Below are positions 8,800 through 18,768 of a stretch of 64,000 nucleotides of DNA, one piece after another (position 1 is the first letter of the stretch; every line of letters starts with the position of its first letter). The notes below the pieces were generated by a model. The model was given only the letters and a program-made list of their open reading frames with translations, did no database searches and was not told the origin of the DNA. The stretch lies in the NCBI RefSeq assembly GCF_001884735.1, contig NZ_MJAP01000033.1:1-64000 (forward strand), in the 5' to 3' direction. Both the position numbers and the translations under genes were made by a program. This DNA comes from Natronohydrobacter thiooxidans (GTDB lineage: Bacteria > Pseudomonadota > Alphaproteobacteria > Rhodobacterales > Rhodobacteraceae).

Positions 8800-8830
8800 G
8801 AAAAAGGCCGCCCGTTGCGGGGCGGCCTTC
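8800..8830 (-). terminator. Rho-independent terminator of etfBA
   Basis: The stem AAGGCCGCCC (8804-8813) pairs with 8820-8829, and on the minus strand a five-T run follows. It lies 19 bases beyond the etfA stop. Confidence 0.85.
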
Positions 8831-8848
8831 ACGCCTGATCCGGCGGGA

Positions 8849-9775
8849 TCAGAGCTTTTCGGTCAGTTCCGGGACAACCGTGAAGAGATCGCCCACCAGC
8901 CCGTAATCGGCCACCTGGAAGATCGGCGCTTCTTCGTCCTTGTTGATGGCGACGATAACTTTCGAGTCCTTCATCCCCGCAAGGTGCTGGATCGCGCCGG
9001 AAATGCCCACGGCGATATAGAGGTCAGGCGCCACAACCTTGCCGGTCTGGCCCACCTGCCAGTCATTCGGGGCATAGCCCGAATCGACCGCCGCGCGCGA
9101 GGCGCCGACCGCTGCACCCAGCTTGTCGGCCAGCCCTTCGATGATCTTGAAATCCTCTTCCGAGCCGACGCCGCGCCCGCCCGAGACCACGATCCTGGCC
9201 GAGGTCAGTTCGGGCCGGTCGGATTCGGCAACCTTGTCTTCCACCCATTCCGAGAGGCCCGGATTGGCGGGAACCGAGATGCTCTCGACCGCGGCGCTGC
9301 CGCCGGTCCCTGCGGCCTCGAATGTCGAGGTGCGGAAGGAGATGACCTTGGTCGCATCCGAGGATTTCACGGTCTGGATCGCATTGCCCGCATAGATCGG
9401 GCGCTCGAACGTGTCGGCATCGACCACGCCCGAGACATCCGAGATCACCATCACATCCAGAAGGGCGGCCACGCGCGGCAGGATGTTTTTCGCATCCGTG
9501 GTCGCGGGGGCGACGATATGGCTGTAATCGCCCGCCAGCGACAGGATCAGCGCCGCAGTGGGTTCGGCCAGACGGTGGCTGAGCGCGCCATCCTCGGCGC
9601 AGAGCACCTTGGCCACGCCCTCGATGGTGGCCGCCTGTGCAGCCGCATCAGCGGCCTTGGCCCCGGCGCAGAGCACGGTCACATCACCAAGCTGTTTCGC
9701 GGCGGTCACGGCTTTCGAGGTGGCGTCCACATTCAGCACGCCATCGGTGACTTCTGCCAGAAGAAGAACCGCCAT
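8849..9775 (-). CDS. etfA: Electron transfer flavoprotein, alpha subunit
   Basis: A 308-aa FAD-binding alpha subunit of ETF. ETF takes electrons from acyl-CoA and other dehydrogenases and passes them to ETF-ubiquinone oxidoreductase. The FAD-domain signature is clear: [12 protein letters not shown] (about residue 197), [14 protein letters not shown] and [20 protein letters not shown] near the C-terminus. It overlaps etfB by one base (TGATG), so the subunits are made together. A terminator follows. Confidence 0.96.
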   Translation of the reverse strand: MAVLLLAEVTDGVLNVDATSKAVTAAKQLGDVTVLCAGAKAADAAAQAATIEGVAKVLCAEDGALSHRLAEPTAALILSLAGDYSHIVAPATTDAKNILPRVAALLDVMVISDVSGVVDADTFERPIYAGNAIQTVKSSDATKVISFRTSTFEAAGTGGSAAVESISVPANPGLSEWVEDKVAESDRPELTSARIVVSGGRGVGSEEDFKIIEGLADKLGAAVGASRAAVDSGYAPNDWQVGQTGKVVAPDLYIAVGISGAIQHLAGMKDSKVIVAINKDEEAPIFQVADYGLVGDLFTVVPELTEKL

Positions 9776-10536
9776 CAGATCACCCCTGCTTCGTCTTTGA
9801 GTTTCGCCACCAGCTCATCCACCGATCCGACCTTGACGCCAGCCGCGCGCGCCGCCGGTTCTGTGGTCTTGATCACGCTCAGGCGCGGGCTGACATCGAC
9901 GCCGTAATCGGCGGGCGTTTTTTCATCGAGCGGCTTTTTCTTCGCCTTCATGATATTCGGAAGCGAGGCATAGCGCGGCTCGTTCAGGCGCAGATCCACC
10001 GAGATGATCGCGGGCAGCTTGACCTTGATCGTCTGTAGACCGCCATCGACTTCGCGCGTCACGGTGGCGCTGTCGCCATCGATGCTGACGCCGGAAGCAA
10101 AAGTCGCCTGCGCCCAGCCGGTCAGCGCGGCCAGCATCTGGCCGGTCGCGTTCATGTCATTGTCGATCGCCTGCTTGCCGCAGAGCACCAGACCCGGCGC
10201 TTCCGCGTCGATCACCGCTTTCAGCAGCTTGGCGACGGCCAGCGGCTCGATATCGGTATGCACATCATCCGCGGCCACGATCAGGATGGCGCGATCCGCC
10301 CCCATCGCCAGCGCTGTGCGCAGGGTTTCCTGCGCCTGTTTCACGCCGATGGACACTGCCACGATTTCCGACGCGACGCCTTTTTCCTTCAAGCGGATTG
10401 CCTCTTCCACGGCAATCTCGTCAAACGGGTTCATCGACATCTTCACATTCGCCAGATCGACCCCGCTGCCATCCGCTTTCACACGGACTTTCACGTTATA
10501 GTCGATCACGCGCTTGACCGGCACGAGTACCTTCAT
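9775..10536 (-). CDS. etfB: Electron transfer flavoprotein, beta subunit
   Basis: A 253-aa beta subunit of ETF beginning [20 protein letters not shown]. It has the AMP-binding region (GADRAILI) and the [22 protein letters not shown] recognition region used for docking to dehydrogenases. The ATG follows GAGGGAG with a long gap. It is the first gene of etfBA and lies 120 bases downstream of the cobalamin adenosyltransferase gene on the same strand, a neighbourhood common in Rhodobacteraceae. Confidence 0.96.
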   Translation of the reverse strand: MKVLVPVKRVIDYNVKVRVKADGSGVDLANVKMSMNPFDEIAVEEAIRLKEKGVASEIVAVSIGVKQAQETLRTALAMGADRAILIVAADDVHTDIEPLAVAKLLKAVIDAEAPGLVLCGKQAIDNDMNATGQMLAALTGWAQATFASGVSIDGDSATVTREVDGGLQTIKVKLPAIISVDLRLNEPRYASLPNIMKAKKKPLDEKTPADYGVDVSPRLSVIKTTEPAARAAGVKVGSVDELVAKLKDEAGVI

Positions 10537-10656
10537 CAGCGTGTTTCTCCCTCAGAAAACCTATTCCCACAGCTTCTAGCGACCCGACTGCCGGGAAAAC
10601 AGTGCAAAATCGACATATCTTTGGACTGCGACGCCGCGTCTCAGGAAATGTGGGCG

Positions 10657-11229
10657 CTAACGGTTTGCGCCGGGCACCCAGAGAATGTCATCGGCCCCGT
10701 CATTATTGGCGATGCGTCCCGCCACAAAGAACCAGTCCGACAGGCGGTTGAGATATTTCACCGCCGATTCGTTCACCCCCTCGATCGTGGCCAGCGCCAC
10801 GGTTTCGCGCTCCGCCCGGCGCGCGACCGTGCGGCACAGATGCAGATGCGCGGCCAGCGCTGCGCCGCCGGGCAGGATGAAACTGCGCAGCGGCTGGAGT
10901 TTGGCGTTCATCGCGTCGATTTCGCGCTCCAGCCGGTCCACCTGCGCGGGCACGATGCGCAAGGGAGTATATTCGGCCTCGGCGTCGCGTTCCATTTCCG
11001 GGCGGCAGAGATCCGCGCCCAAGTCGAACAGGTCATTCTGGATGCGGGCAAACGCGGCTTCCATCTCGCCCGTGGCATGCAGCCGCGCCAGACCTATCAC
11101 CGCGTTCAACTCGTCCACCGTGCCGTAAGCGGTCACGCGCTGGCTGTGCTTGGCCACGCGCGCGCCATTGCCAAGCGCGGTTTCGCCCGCATCGCCGGTG
11201 CGGGTGTAAATCTTGTTCAGTACGACCAT
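10657..11229 (-). CDS. Cob(I)alamin adenosyltransferase, PduO type
   Basis: A 190-aa enzyme that transfers the adenosyl group of ATP to cob(I)alamin to give adenosylcobalamin. The PduO-type ATP site is at the N-terminus (KIYTRTGDAGETALG, residues 6-20), with TVDELNAVIGLAR and the C-terminal ERETVALA/LNRLSDWFFVAGR motifs. One base separates it from the upstream HIG1 gene. The product would serve the B12-dependent ribonucleotide reductase at 26.9-30.5 kb and other B12 enzymes. Confidence 0.93.
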   Translation of the reverse strand: MVVLNKIYTRTGDAGETALGNGARVAKHSQRVTAYGTVDELNAVIGLARLHATGEMEAAFARIQNDLFDLGADLCRPEMERDAEAEYTPLRIVPAQVDRLEREIDAMNAKLQPLRSFILPGGAALAAHLHLCRTVARRAERETVALATIEGVNESAVKYLNRLSDWFFVAGRIANNDGADDILWVPGANR

Positions 11230-11230
11230 A

Positions 11231-11437
11231 TCAGGCCCCTTTTTGCCGGAAATAGACGAAAATCATGATCAGCACCACCGCAGCGAATTGCGCATAGAGC
11301 CGCCAGCGCATCATGCGGTTGCCATTCTTGCGGTTGAACTCGCCACCGCGTGCGAAGCCGCCGATGCCCACGGCCAGAATGACCAGCACCCCCAGCGCGG
11401 CGGCGGCGGCCAGTAGAAAAAGCGGATCAGAGAGCAT
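11231..11437 (-). CDS. HIG1-domain twin-transmembrane protein
   Basis: A 68-aa protein with two transmembrane helices (about residues 5-27 and 45-63). The linker NRMMRWRLYAQ fits the HIG1 motif R-x-R-x3-Q. Mitochondrial HIG1 proteins associate with cytochrome oxidase and respiratory supercomplexes, and bacterial members sit in the inner membrane, probably with a similar role. AAGGA precedes the ATG at 11437. It is co-transcribed with the adenosyltransferase gene. Confidence 0.85.
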   Translation of the reverse strand: MLSDPLFLLAAAAALGVLVILAVGIGGFARGGEFNRKNGNRMMRWRLYAQFAAVVLIMIFVYFRQKGA

Positions 11438-11517
11438 GGCGGGATCCTTTCGGCTGTGGGGTGACGGGCAATCTGGCGCGACGGGCCGGAATTGCGACCT
11501 GCGGGATACAAGATAGG

Positions 11518-12372
11518 TCAGAATTTCCGCAACAACCAGTCCAGCGCCCGTGTCGGCAGCAGGCGGCGCGCGGTGCCCAGCACCTTTGTCGGCGTGGTGA
11601 CATAATAGCGCGCGCGGGGGCGGCGGGATTCGAGCGCATGGATCAGGCGGCGGGTCACGGCCTCGGGCGGGAGTTCAAAGAAATCCGGTTCGCGCTTATC
11701 ATAAAGCCGCGCCAGCAGCCCGTCGCGATACTCCTGCGCGCGCGGGCTTGCTTCCCAGTCGATCCATTTCTCGAAATGCGGGATCGAGTTCTCGCGGATT
11801 TTCGAGGTCACCGGCCCCGGCTCGATGAGAATGATCTCGATCCCGGTCCCGGTCATTTCCAGCCGCAGCACATCGCTCAGACCTTCGAGCGCGAATTTCG
11901 TGGCCACATAGGCACCGCGCCATTGCAACGCAGCCAGCCCCAGCACCGAGGAATTCTGCACGATCCGGCCATGCCCTTGCGCGCGCATCACCGGCAAAAC
12001 CTGCCGGGTCAGTTCATGCCAGCCGAAAAGATTGGTCTCGAACAGCGCGCGCAGCGCATCGGTCGGCAGATCCTCGGTCGCGCCGGGGATGGCATAGGCC
12101 CCGTTGTTGAACAGCGCATCCAGCCGCCCACCGGTGCGCGCGAGCGCGTCCTGCACAGCGGCGCGGATCGAGGCCGTATCGGTGTAATCCAGCACGAATG
12201 ACTCCAGACCTTCGGCCTGCAGCCGGGCGCAATCCTGCGGCTTGCGGCAGGTGGCCAGAACTTGCCAGCCGCGCGCGGCCAGTGCATGGGCTGCATGATA
12301 GCCGATCCCGGAGGAACAGCCCGTGATCAGAACTGCGCGTCTGTGCTCAGTGAGCGTTTTTTTCCCAGTCAT
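11518..12372 (-). CDS. Short-chain dehydrogenase/reductase
   Basis: A 284-aa classical SDR. The cofactor site is VLITGCSSGIGYHAAHAL, NNGA corresponds to the NNAG motif, and the catalytic set is Ser (QNSSVLG) with YVATK (Tyr and Lys). The lack of an acidic residue after strand 2 with ATCRKP suggests NADP(H). The substrate is unknown. The chosen ATG at 12372 lies inside the end of the response-regulator gene (26-base overlap); the frame extends further upstream but only in the shadow of that gene. Confidence 0.85.
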   Translation of the reverse strand: MTGKKTLTEHRRAVLITGCSSGIGYHAAHALAARGWQVLATCRKPQDCARLQAEGLESFVLDYTDTASIRAAVQDALARTGGRLDALFNNGAYAIPGATEDLPTDALRALFETNLFGWHELTRQVLPVMRAQGHGRIVQNSSVLGLAALQWRGAYVATKFALEGLSDVLRLEMTGTGIEIILIEPGPVTSKIRENSIPHFEKWIDWEASPRAQEYRDGLLARLYDKREPDFFELPPEAVTRRLIHALESRRPRARYYVTTPTKVLGTARRLLPTRALDWLLRKF

Positions 12373-13720
12373 CGCGCTTGCGGTAAATCGTCGAGGGCGC
12401 GATGTCCAGTTCCTGCGCGGCGCGCGGGATCGACCCGCCATTGCGCGCAATTGCCGCACGAATCGCGCGCGCTTCGATTTCGGCCATGGTGAGCCCGGCA
12501 AGCGCCGTATCAAGGTCAAGGATCACCGGCGCGCCGGGTGAGGCGTGATTCGGCTCGCGCGACATATGAGGCAGCATCGCAGGCGTCAGATCCGGGCCAT
12601 CATGCAGCACCACCGCCTGACGCAGCACATTGCGCAATTCGTGCAGGTTGCCTTCCCAGGGCTGGGCCTGCAGCAGGGCCAGCGCCTCTGGCGTGATCCG
12701 CTTGAACTGCTTGCCTTCCTGCTGCGCGATTTCCAGCAGGAACTGCGCTGCGATCACGGGCAAATCCTCGGGCCGGGCGTGCAGCGGGGGCAGGGTCAGG
12801 GGCAGCACGAAGAGCCGGTAATAGAGTGCTTCCTCCATTTCGCCCGCGCGGATCGCTTCCAGCGGGTCGCGTCGAGCAGCGGATATGATCCGGATATCGA
12901 CAGGGGCATCGCCGGGCTGGGATTCCGCGCTTTTGCCGGTATTGAGCACCGACAGCAAACGCGCCTGCAGGAGCGGCGTAAGCTTCTGCGGGTTGCGCAG
13001 GAACAGGGTGCCGCCCTTGGCGCGCTGGATGGCGCTCTGAGATGTGTCGCCTTGCGGGCCGGTGCCGAAGAGCATGGCTTCCAGCGCCTGTGTGTCCGGC
13101 AGTCCGCAATCCACCTGGATCAGCGGCTTGGCCGCGCGCGAGGATCGCAGATGGATCATTTCCGCGCAGGCCGCTTTGCCCGAGCCGCTTGCGCCGATGA
13201 TGAAGACCGGCGCGTTCGAGCGGGCAACGGCGTCGATTACCGTCGTGACCTGCCGCATGGGTTCGGATTGGGCGACAAACGCGTCCTGACGCGATCGAAT
13301 CGCGTGCGACATGCCTTTGCCGGCGCCCTGCGTGATCGACTGATATTCCGTCATCGCATTCGCGACCGCCCCGATCATGCGCAGATCGCCGAGCGGCTTG
13401 ACCAGAAAATCGAAAGCGCCCTTGCGGGTGGCCTGAACCGCTTTCGCGACCGAGCCGTTTGCCGTGATGACGATGACGCGGGTTTCTGGCGCTTCGGCCA
13501 GCATCTCGGTCAGCAGTGTAAGCCCGTCACAATCGGGCAGGACAAGATCCAGCAACACGACCGGGGGGCGCTCTGCGGCAAAGAGCGCCTGCGCCTCTGC
13601 GCCGGTCGAGGCGCAAATGGGGTCGTACCCTGCCTTCTTGAGTACGGTACGATACAGCATCTGCAGCGAGGGTGTGTCCTCGACCAGCATCAGCCCGAGT
13701 TTTGCCTTTGCCGGTTTCAT
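12347..13720 (-). CDS. NtrC/LuxO-like response regulator with degenerate AAA+ domain
   Basis: This 457-aa protein has a receiver domain (about residues 8-125; phospho-acceptor in VLLDLVLPDCDG, Lys in FLVKPLG), a sigma-54 AAA+ region (about 145-380) and a Fis-type helix-turn-helix (SIPRAAQELDIAPSTIYRKRDDW). Walker A is present as GASGSGKAA. The GAFTGA loop that contacts sigma-54 is missing (LFGTGPQGDTSQSAI instead), and the Walker B end GGTLFLDE reads GGTLFLRN. It therefore probably cannot hydrolyse ATP or remodel sigma-54 holoenzyme, and may act as a plain DNA-binding regulator. Its ATG overlaps the Hpt stop by 4 bases. Confidence 0.88.
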   Translation of the reverse strand: MKPAKAKLGLMLVEDTPSLQMLYRTVLKKAGYDPICASTGAEAQALFAAERPPVVLLDLVLPDCDGLTLLTEMLAEAPETRVIVITANGSVAKAVQATRKGAFDFLVKPLGDLRMIGAVANAMTEYQSITQGAGKGMSHAIRSRQDAFVAQSEPMRQVTTVIDAVARSNAPVFIIGASGSGKAACAEMIHLRSSRAAKPLIQVDCGLPDTQALEAMLFGTGPQGDTSQSAIQRAKGGTLFLRNPQKLTPLLQARLLSVLNTGKSAESQPGDAPVDIRIISAARRDPLEAIRAGEMEEALYYRLFVLPLTLPPLHARPEDLPVIAAQFLLEIAQQEGKQFKRITPEALALLQAQPWEGNLHELRNVLRQAVVLHDGPDLTPAMLPHMSREPNHASPGAPVILDLDTALAGLTMAEIEARAIRAAIARNGGSIPRAAQELDIAPSTIYRKRDDWEKNAH

Positions 13721-14076
13721 GCGTCACGATCCGGGCGGTATTCGAGATACGCGCAGACCGATGCGCATTCCTGCACGACAGTCACCAGACTTTGCACAAG
13801 TGTTTCGCGCCCGACGGCGCTGCCCAGTTCTTCCGCCTGCATGCAGTTGCGCACCAGTGCTGTGGCCCCGATGGTCATGGCAAGCCCGCGCAGGGTATGA
13901 AGCACCTGCGCCGCCCCCGACATGGCACCCGGCACGATTTGCTGATCCGAAAAGCACAGCGCTTTCAGCGCAGTTTCGCAATTCTGCAAATCAGCCAGAA
14001 GCTGCGCGCGCAGATCTTCGCCCCCCATCTCCACGAGGGAGTCGAGCAGCGCGGTATCAAGCCGGGGTTCAACCAT
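13717..14076 (-). CDS. Hpt-domain phosphotransfer protein
   Basis: A 119-aa single-domain histidine phosphotransfer protein. The acceptor histidine lies in VLHTLRGLAMTIGA, matching the Hpt pattern H-x-x-K/R-G-x(5)-G. It presumably relays phosphate between a hybrid kinase elsewhere and the response regulator whose start it overlaps (ATGA), an arrangement like LuxU-LuxO. An ATG at 14145 would give 142 aa, but neither start has a clear ribosome-binding site. I prefer 14076 because the domain begins there. Confidence 0.75.
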   Translation of the reverse strand: MVEPRLDTALLDSLVEMGGEDLRAQLLADLQNCETALKALCFSDQQIVPGAMSGAAQVLHTLRGLAMTIGATALVRNCMQAEELGSAVGRETLVQSLVTVVQECASVCAYLEYRPDRDA

Positions 14077-14228
14077 GAAATCAAAACTCGCACATAGGAC
14101 AGGCGTGCTGCCAGTCTTTCGATCGCCATGATCGAATTCAACCATAGCGATTGTACGTTACGATGATTTCTGCTTGAGCTTCAACCCGTTTAGACGCGCA
14201 GAAGGACCACGTTCTGCATTAATCCGGC

Positions 14229-16127
14229 TCAGGCGGACGCGGTGGCATATCCCAGCCTGCGCAACGCCATCGCGATCTCGTCCAGAATGGCCGGATCGTC
14301 GATTGTCGCCGGCATCCTGAAGGGTTTGCTGTCGGCGATGCTGACCATGGTCCCGCGCAGGATCTTGCCCGAGCGGGTCTTGGGCAGGCGGTCCACAACC
14401 ACTGCAAGTTTGAAGGCCGCGACCGGGCCGATCTGATCGCGCACCAGTTGCACGCATTCACGGATCACATCGGCCGTGTCGCGGGTTGCGCCCTTGTTGA
14501 GGCACAGAAAGCCCAGCGGCAACTGGCCCTTGAGATCATCGCTGACCCCGATCACGGCGCATTCGGCCACATCCGGGTGGCTGGCGAGCACTTCTTCCAT
14601 CGCGCCGGTGGACAGCCGATGGCCTGCCACATTGATCACGTCATCGGTGCGGGCCATGATATAGACATAGCCATCCGCGTCGACATAGCCCGCGTCACCC
14701 GTGGCGTAATAGCCGGGGAATTGTTCCAGATAGCTTTTGCGGAATCGCGCCTCTGCGTTCCAGAGCGAGGGCAGGGTGCCCGGCGGCAGCGGCAGTTTCA
14801 CCGCAATCGCGCCAAGCTGACCCGGCCCGACCGGATGGCCACCTTCATCGAGGACATGAATGTCATAGCCCGGCATCGGCACGGCGGGCGAGCCGAGTTT
14901 CACCGGGAGCAATTCGACACCGACCGGATTTGCGGCCATTGGCCAGCCGGTTTCGGTCTGCCACCAATGATCGATCACCGGCACCTTGAGCTGCGCCTCG
15001 GCCCAGAGGATCGTGTCAGGATCGGCGCGTTCGCCTGCCAGATAGACCTGTTTCAGGCAGGACAGGTCATAGTTGCCGACATATTCGCCGGAGGGATCTT
15101 CGCGCTTGACCGCGCGGAATGCTGTGGGCGCGGTGAAAAAGCTTTTCACCCCATGCTCGGAAATCACCCGCCAGAAAGTGCCTGCATCGGGGGTGCCGAC
15201 GGGCTTGCCCTCGAAGACGATGGTCGTATTGCCGGTAATCAGCGGCGCATAGCAGATATAGCTGTGGCCCACGACCCAGCCCACATCCGAGGCCGCCCAG
15301 AACACATCGCCCGGATCGACATTGTAGATATTCTTCATCGTCCAGTGCAGCGCGACCAGATGCCCGGCGGTGGCGCGGATCACGCCCTTGGGCTGGCCGG
15401 TCGTGCCGGAAGTATAGAGCACATAGGCCGGATGATTGCCCGCGACCGGCACGCAATCGGCAGGCGTGGCACCGGCGACGAACTCTGCCCAGTCATGATC
15501 GCGACCGGGGATCAGATCGGCGGCCAGCGCGTCGCGTTGCAGGATCACGGTGAAATCTGGCTTGTGCCGGGCCTCGGCAATCGCGCCATCCAGCAGCGGT
15601 TTATAGGCGACAACGCGCCCCGGCTCGATCCCGCAGGAACCGGCGATGATGCATTTGGGCTGCGCGTCATCAATCCGCACTGCCAGTTCATGCGCGGCAA
15701 AACCGCCGAAGACGACTGAGTGTATCGCCCCCAGCCGCGCGCAGGCCAGCATCGCCATCAGCGCCTCGGGCACCATCGGCATGTAGATGATCACCCGGTC
15801 GCCCTTGGTCACGCCCTTCGCGGCCATGGCCCCCGCCAGCGCCGCCACACGCTCGCGCATCTCGGCATAGGTCAGTTTGGTAATGCTTCCCGTCACCGGG
15901 CTGTCATGGATCACTGCGACCTGATCGCCGCGCCCGGCCTCGACATGACGATCCAGCGCGTTCCAGCAGGTATTCACCTGCGCATCGCTGAACCATTCAT
16001 AGAGCGGCGCAGTCTCGTCGAACAGCGCTTTCGATGGCGGCGTGATCCAGTCAATCGCTTGCGCCTGCTCCATCCAGAAACCATTGGGATCAGTGATCGA
16101 TCTTTCATGCAGATCCGCGTAAGCCAT
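14229..16127 (-). CDS. prpE: Propionate--CoA ligase (propionyl-CoA synthetase)
   Basis: A 632-aa AMP-forming acyl-CoA synthetase of the acetate/propionate type. The phosphate loop is YTSGTTGQPKGV (about residue 242). WWQTETGWPM, YYATGDAGYVDADGY and the catalytic lysine in PKTRSGKILRGT (near residue 590) follow. The pattern SDVGWVVGHSYICYAPL and the total length match PrpE better than Acs. GGAGG lies seven bases before the ATG; 21 extra upstream codons were rejected. It makes propionyl-CoA from propionate. Upstream lies a cluster of TTTGCAAA-type boxes. Confidence 0.9.
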   Translation of the reverse strand: MAYADLHERSITDPNGFWMEQAQAIDWITPPSKALFDETAPLYEWFSDAQVNTCWNALDRHVEAGRGDQVAVIHDSPVTGSITKLTYAEMRERVAALAGAMAAKGVTKGDRVIIYMPMVPEALMAMLACARLGAIHSVVFGGFAAHELAVRIDDAQPKCIIAGSCGIEPGRVVAYKPLLDGAIAEARHKPDFTVILQRDALAADLIPGRDHDWAEFVAGATPADCVPVAGNHPAYVLYTSGTTGQPKGVIRATAGHLVALHWTMKNIYNVDPGDVFWAASDVGWVVGHSYICYAPLITGNTTIVFEGKPVGTPDAGTFWRVISEHGVKSFFTAPTAFRAVKREDPSGEYVGNYDLSCLKQVYLAGERADPDTILWAEAQLKVPVIDHWWQTETGWPMAANPVGVELLPVKLGSPAVPMPGYDIHVLDEGGHPVGPGQLGAIAVKLPLPPGTLPSLWNAEARFRKSYLEQFPGYYATGDAGYVDADGYVYIMARTDDVINVAGHRLSTGAMEEVLASHPDVAECAVIGVSDDLKGQLPLGFLCLNKGATRDTADVIRECVQLVRDQIGPVAAFKLAVVVDRLPKTRSGKILRGTMVSIADSKPFRMPATIDDPAILDEIAMALRRLGYATASA

Positions 16128-16229
16128 GGCTCTGTCCTCCCTCGAAATGCCGCTGGGGAAGGGATAGACGCAAGGCCCGCGCGCGCGCAATGGCTGTTAC
16201 CGGCAACAGGCGCCGCAAGGCGGAAAAAC

Positions 16230-16319
16230 TTTGCAGAAAGCCGCCGCCTGATCTGCAAAAATTTGCAAACTCTTGTGGATCAGGCGGTATTTGCAGGCGT
16301 GGCAAGGCGGATTTGCAAA
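16230..16319 (-). promoter_or_regulatory. Cluster of TTTGCAAA-type boxes upstream of prpE
   Basis: Five copies or near-copies of TTTGCAAA occur in 90 bases: 16230-16237 (TTTGCAGA), 16252-16259 (TCTGCAAA), 16262-16269 (exact), 16290-16297 (TTTGCAGG) and 16312-16319 (exact). A perfect 10-bp inverted repeat (CCGCCTGATC, 16244-16253; GATCAGGCGG, 16278-16287) surrounds the central pair. In Rhodobacter sphaeroides the short-chain acyl-CoA regulator PccR recognises paired TTTGCAAA boxes at propionyl-CoA genes; the spacing here differs. The inverted repeat could alternatively end maeB transcription. Confidence 0.55.
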
Positions 16320-16325
16320 CCCGCC

Positions 16326-18605
16326 CTAGCCGTATTGCGCGACCGGTGTTCCGGCCAGCGCCGTCATGTTCAGCAGCCCGCGCGCGGTGATCGAGGGGGT
16401 CACGATATGCGCGGTATTGCCCATGCCCATCAGGATCGGCCCCACTTCCAGCGCCCCGCCGCGTGTCTTGAGGATGTTGCGCACCCCGCTTGCGGCATCG
16501 GTCGTGGCGAAGATCAGCACATTCGCCGGCCCCTCGAACCGCGAATTGGGCAAAAGCCGCGCCCGCAATTCCTGATCCAGCGCCGCATCGACATGCATTT
16601 CGCCCTCATAGTCGAAATCCACGCCTTTCGCGTCGAGAATTTCCAGCGCCCCGCGCATGTTGCGGCCCGACGGCGTGTCGAGATTGCCGAACTGGCTGTG
16701 CGAGCACAAGGCGATCTTGGGCGCCAGCCCGAAGCGGCGCACATGGCGGGCTGCCCCGATCGCAGTTTCGGCGATCTGTTCGGGCGTCGGATTCGGATGC
16801 ACCTGCGTATCGGCGATGAAGAGGTTGCCCTCTTGCTGGATCATCAGCGACAGCGCGCCCACAGGGTGCCGTCCCTCATTGCCAAGGATCTGCTCGACAT
16901 AGTTCAGATGCCACAGGAACTGCCCGAAAGTGCCGCAGATCAGGCTGTCGGCATCGCCGCGATGCACCATGATCGCGCCGATGGCGGTCGTGTTGGTGCG
17001 CAGGATCGCGCGCGCGAGATCGGGCGTGACCCCGCGCCGCTGCATCAGCGTGTGATAGGCTTGCCAATAATCGCGATAGCGCGGGTCGTCCTGCGGGTTG
17101 ACCAGTTCGAAATCGCGCCCCGGCTTGATCGAGAGCCCGGCGCGTTCAAGCCGCATCTCCACGACATCGGGGCGCCCGATCAGGATCGGCACCTCGGTCG
17201 TTTCTTCCAGCATGGCAGAGGCCGCGCGCAGCACGCGCTCGTCCTCGCCTTCGGCAAAGACGATCCGGCGCGAGGCGACGCGGGCGGCCTCGAACACCGG
17301 GCGCATGATCATGGCGGAGCGGAAGACCGAGGCATCGAGCTTGGCCTTATAGGCCGCCAGATCGGGCAGGGGGCGCTTGGCCACGCCTGATTCCATCGCA
17401 GCCTTGGCCACAGCGCTGGCCACAACCCCCATCAGCCGCGGGTCAAAGGGTTTGGGGATCAGATAATCCGGGCCGAAGCTGAGTTGCTCGCCCTTATAGG
17501 CCGCCGCAGCCTCGGCGCTGGTCGTGGCCCGGGCAAGCGCCGCGATACCTTCGACACAGCCGATCTGCATGGCGTCATTGATCTCGGTCGCGCCCACATC
17601 CAGCGCGCCGCGGAAGATGAAGGGAAAGCACAGGACGTTATTGACCTGATTGGGGAAATCCGACCGCCCCGTGGCCATCAGCGCATCAGGGGCCACTTCG
17701 CGCACCTGATCGGGCAGGATTTCGGGCGTGGGATTGGCCAGCGCAAAGATGATCGGGCGCGCGGCCATGCGCGCGACATGTTCGGGTTTCAGCACACCGG
17801 GGCCGGACAGGCCCAGAAACAGATCGGCGCCATCGACCACTTCGTCCAGCGTGCGCTTGTCGGTCTTCTGCGCGAAAGCGGCCTTTTGCGGGTTCATGTC
17901 GATCTCGCGGCCTTCATAGACCAGCCCGTGCAGATCGCACAGCCAGACATTCTCGCGTTTCACACCCAGTTTCAGCAGCATGTTCAGGCAGGCAATGCCC
18001 GCCGCGCCGCCGCCGGTGCTGACGATCTTGATATCCGCGAATTCCTTGCCCGCGACGCGCAGCGCATTGGTCGCCGCCGCCCCCACAACAATCGCCGTGC
18101 CATGCTGGTCATCGTGGAAGACCGGGATCCCCATGCGCTCGCGGCACAGTTTCTCGACGATGAAGCAATCCGGCGCCTTGATATCCTCCAGATTGATCGC
18201 GCCGAATGTGGGTTCGAGCGCGCAGACGATTTCCGCCAGTTTCACCGGGTCGGATTCATTCACCTCGATATCGAAACAGTCGATATTGGCGAATTTCTTG
18301 AACAGGACGGCCTTGCCCTCCATCACCGGTTTCGAGGCCAGCGCGCCGATATTGCCCAGACCCAGCACGGCGGTGCCATTGGTCACAACTGCCACCAGAT
18401 TGCCCCGCACCGTGTAGCGCGCGGCGTCGTCGGGGTTGGCCTTGATCTCCATACAGGCCTCGGCCACGCCGGGGCTATAAGCGCGCGACAGGTCATAACC
18501 ATTGGCCAAGGGCTTGGTGGGGCGCACTTCCAGCTTACCGGGGCGCGGAAACTCGTGATAGAGCAGGGCCGGGTGGCGGCTGTCCTCGGAGCTGTTTTCT
18601 GGCAT
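16326..18605 (-). CDS. maeB: NADP-dependent malic enzyme with phosphotransacetylase-like C-terminus
   Basis: This 759-aa two-domain protein decarboxylates malate to pyruvate. Malic enzyme region: [20 protein letters not shown] near residue 30, [12 protein letters not shown] (metal and substrate site), and the NAD(P) fold around [16 protein letters not shown]. From about residue 430 a phosphotransacetylase-like domain follows ([25 protein letters not shown]), probably regulatory, since MaeB members respond to acetyl-CoA. The ATG at 18605 is preceded by GAGGGGG. Together with PrpE it could channel C3/C4 carbon to pyruvate. Confidence 0.93.
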   Translation of the reverse strand: MPENSSEDSRHPALLYHEFPRPGKLEVRPTKPLANGYDLSRAYSPGVAEACMEIKANPDDAARYTVRGNLVAVVTNGTAVLGLGNIGALASKPVMEGKAVLFKKFANIDCFDIEVNESDPVKLAEIVCALEPTFGAINLEDIKAPDCFIVEKLCRERMGIPVFHDDQHGTAIVVGAAATNALRVAGKEFADIKIVSTGGGAAGIACLNMLLKLGVKRENVWLCDLHGLVYEGREIDMNPQKAAFAQKTDKRTLDEVVDGADLFLGLSGPGVLKPEHVARMAARPIIFALANPTPEILPDQVREVAPDALMATGRSDFPNQVNNVLCFPFIFRGALDVGATEINDAMQIGCVEGIAALARATTSAEAAAAYKGEQLSFGPDYLIPKPFDPRLMGVVASAVAKAAMESGVAKRPLPDLAAYKAKLDASVFRSAMIMRPVFEAARVASRRIVFAEGEDERVLRAASAMLEETTEVPILIGRPDVVEMRLERAGLSIKPGRDFELVNPQDDPRYRDYWQAYHTLMQRRGVTPDLARAILRTNTTAIGAIMVHRGDADSLICGTFGQFLWHLNYVEQILGNEGRHPVGALSLMIQQEGNLFIADTQVHPNPTPEQIAETAIGAARHVRRFGLAPKIALCSHSQFGNLDTPSGRNMRGALEILDAKGVDFDYEGEMHVDAALDQELRARLLPNSRFEGPANVLIFATTDAASGVRNILKTRGGALEVGPILMGMGNTAHIVTPSITARGLLNMTALAGTPVAQYG

Positions 18606-18768
18606 GTTGTCCCCCTCGCGCGGATTTAGTTTAATATTAAACAACTGTTTTCTATTCGCAGCAAATGCGGCGTTTTGCAAGCCATGTGGCATGAGTGTTA
18701 GCGCAAAGCCTTGTGCTTGCAAAGCGTGGCCGCTCGGGGCTATCGTGACCGAAAAACCGGAGCCTGTC

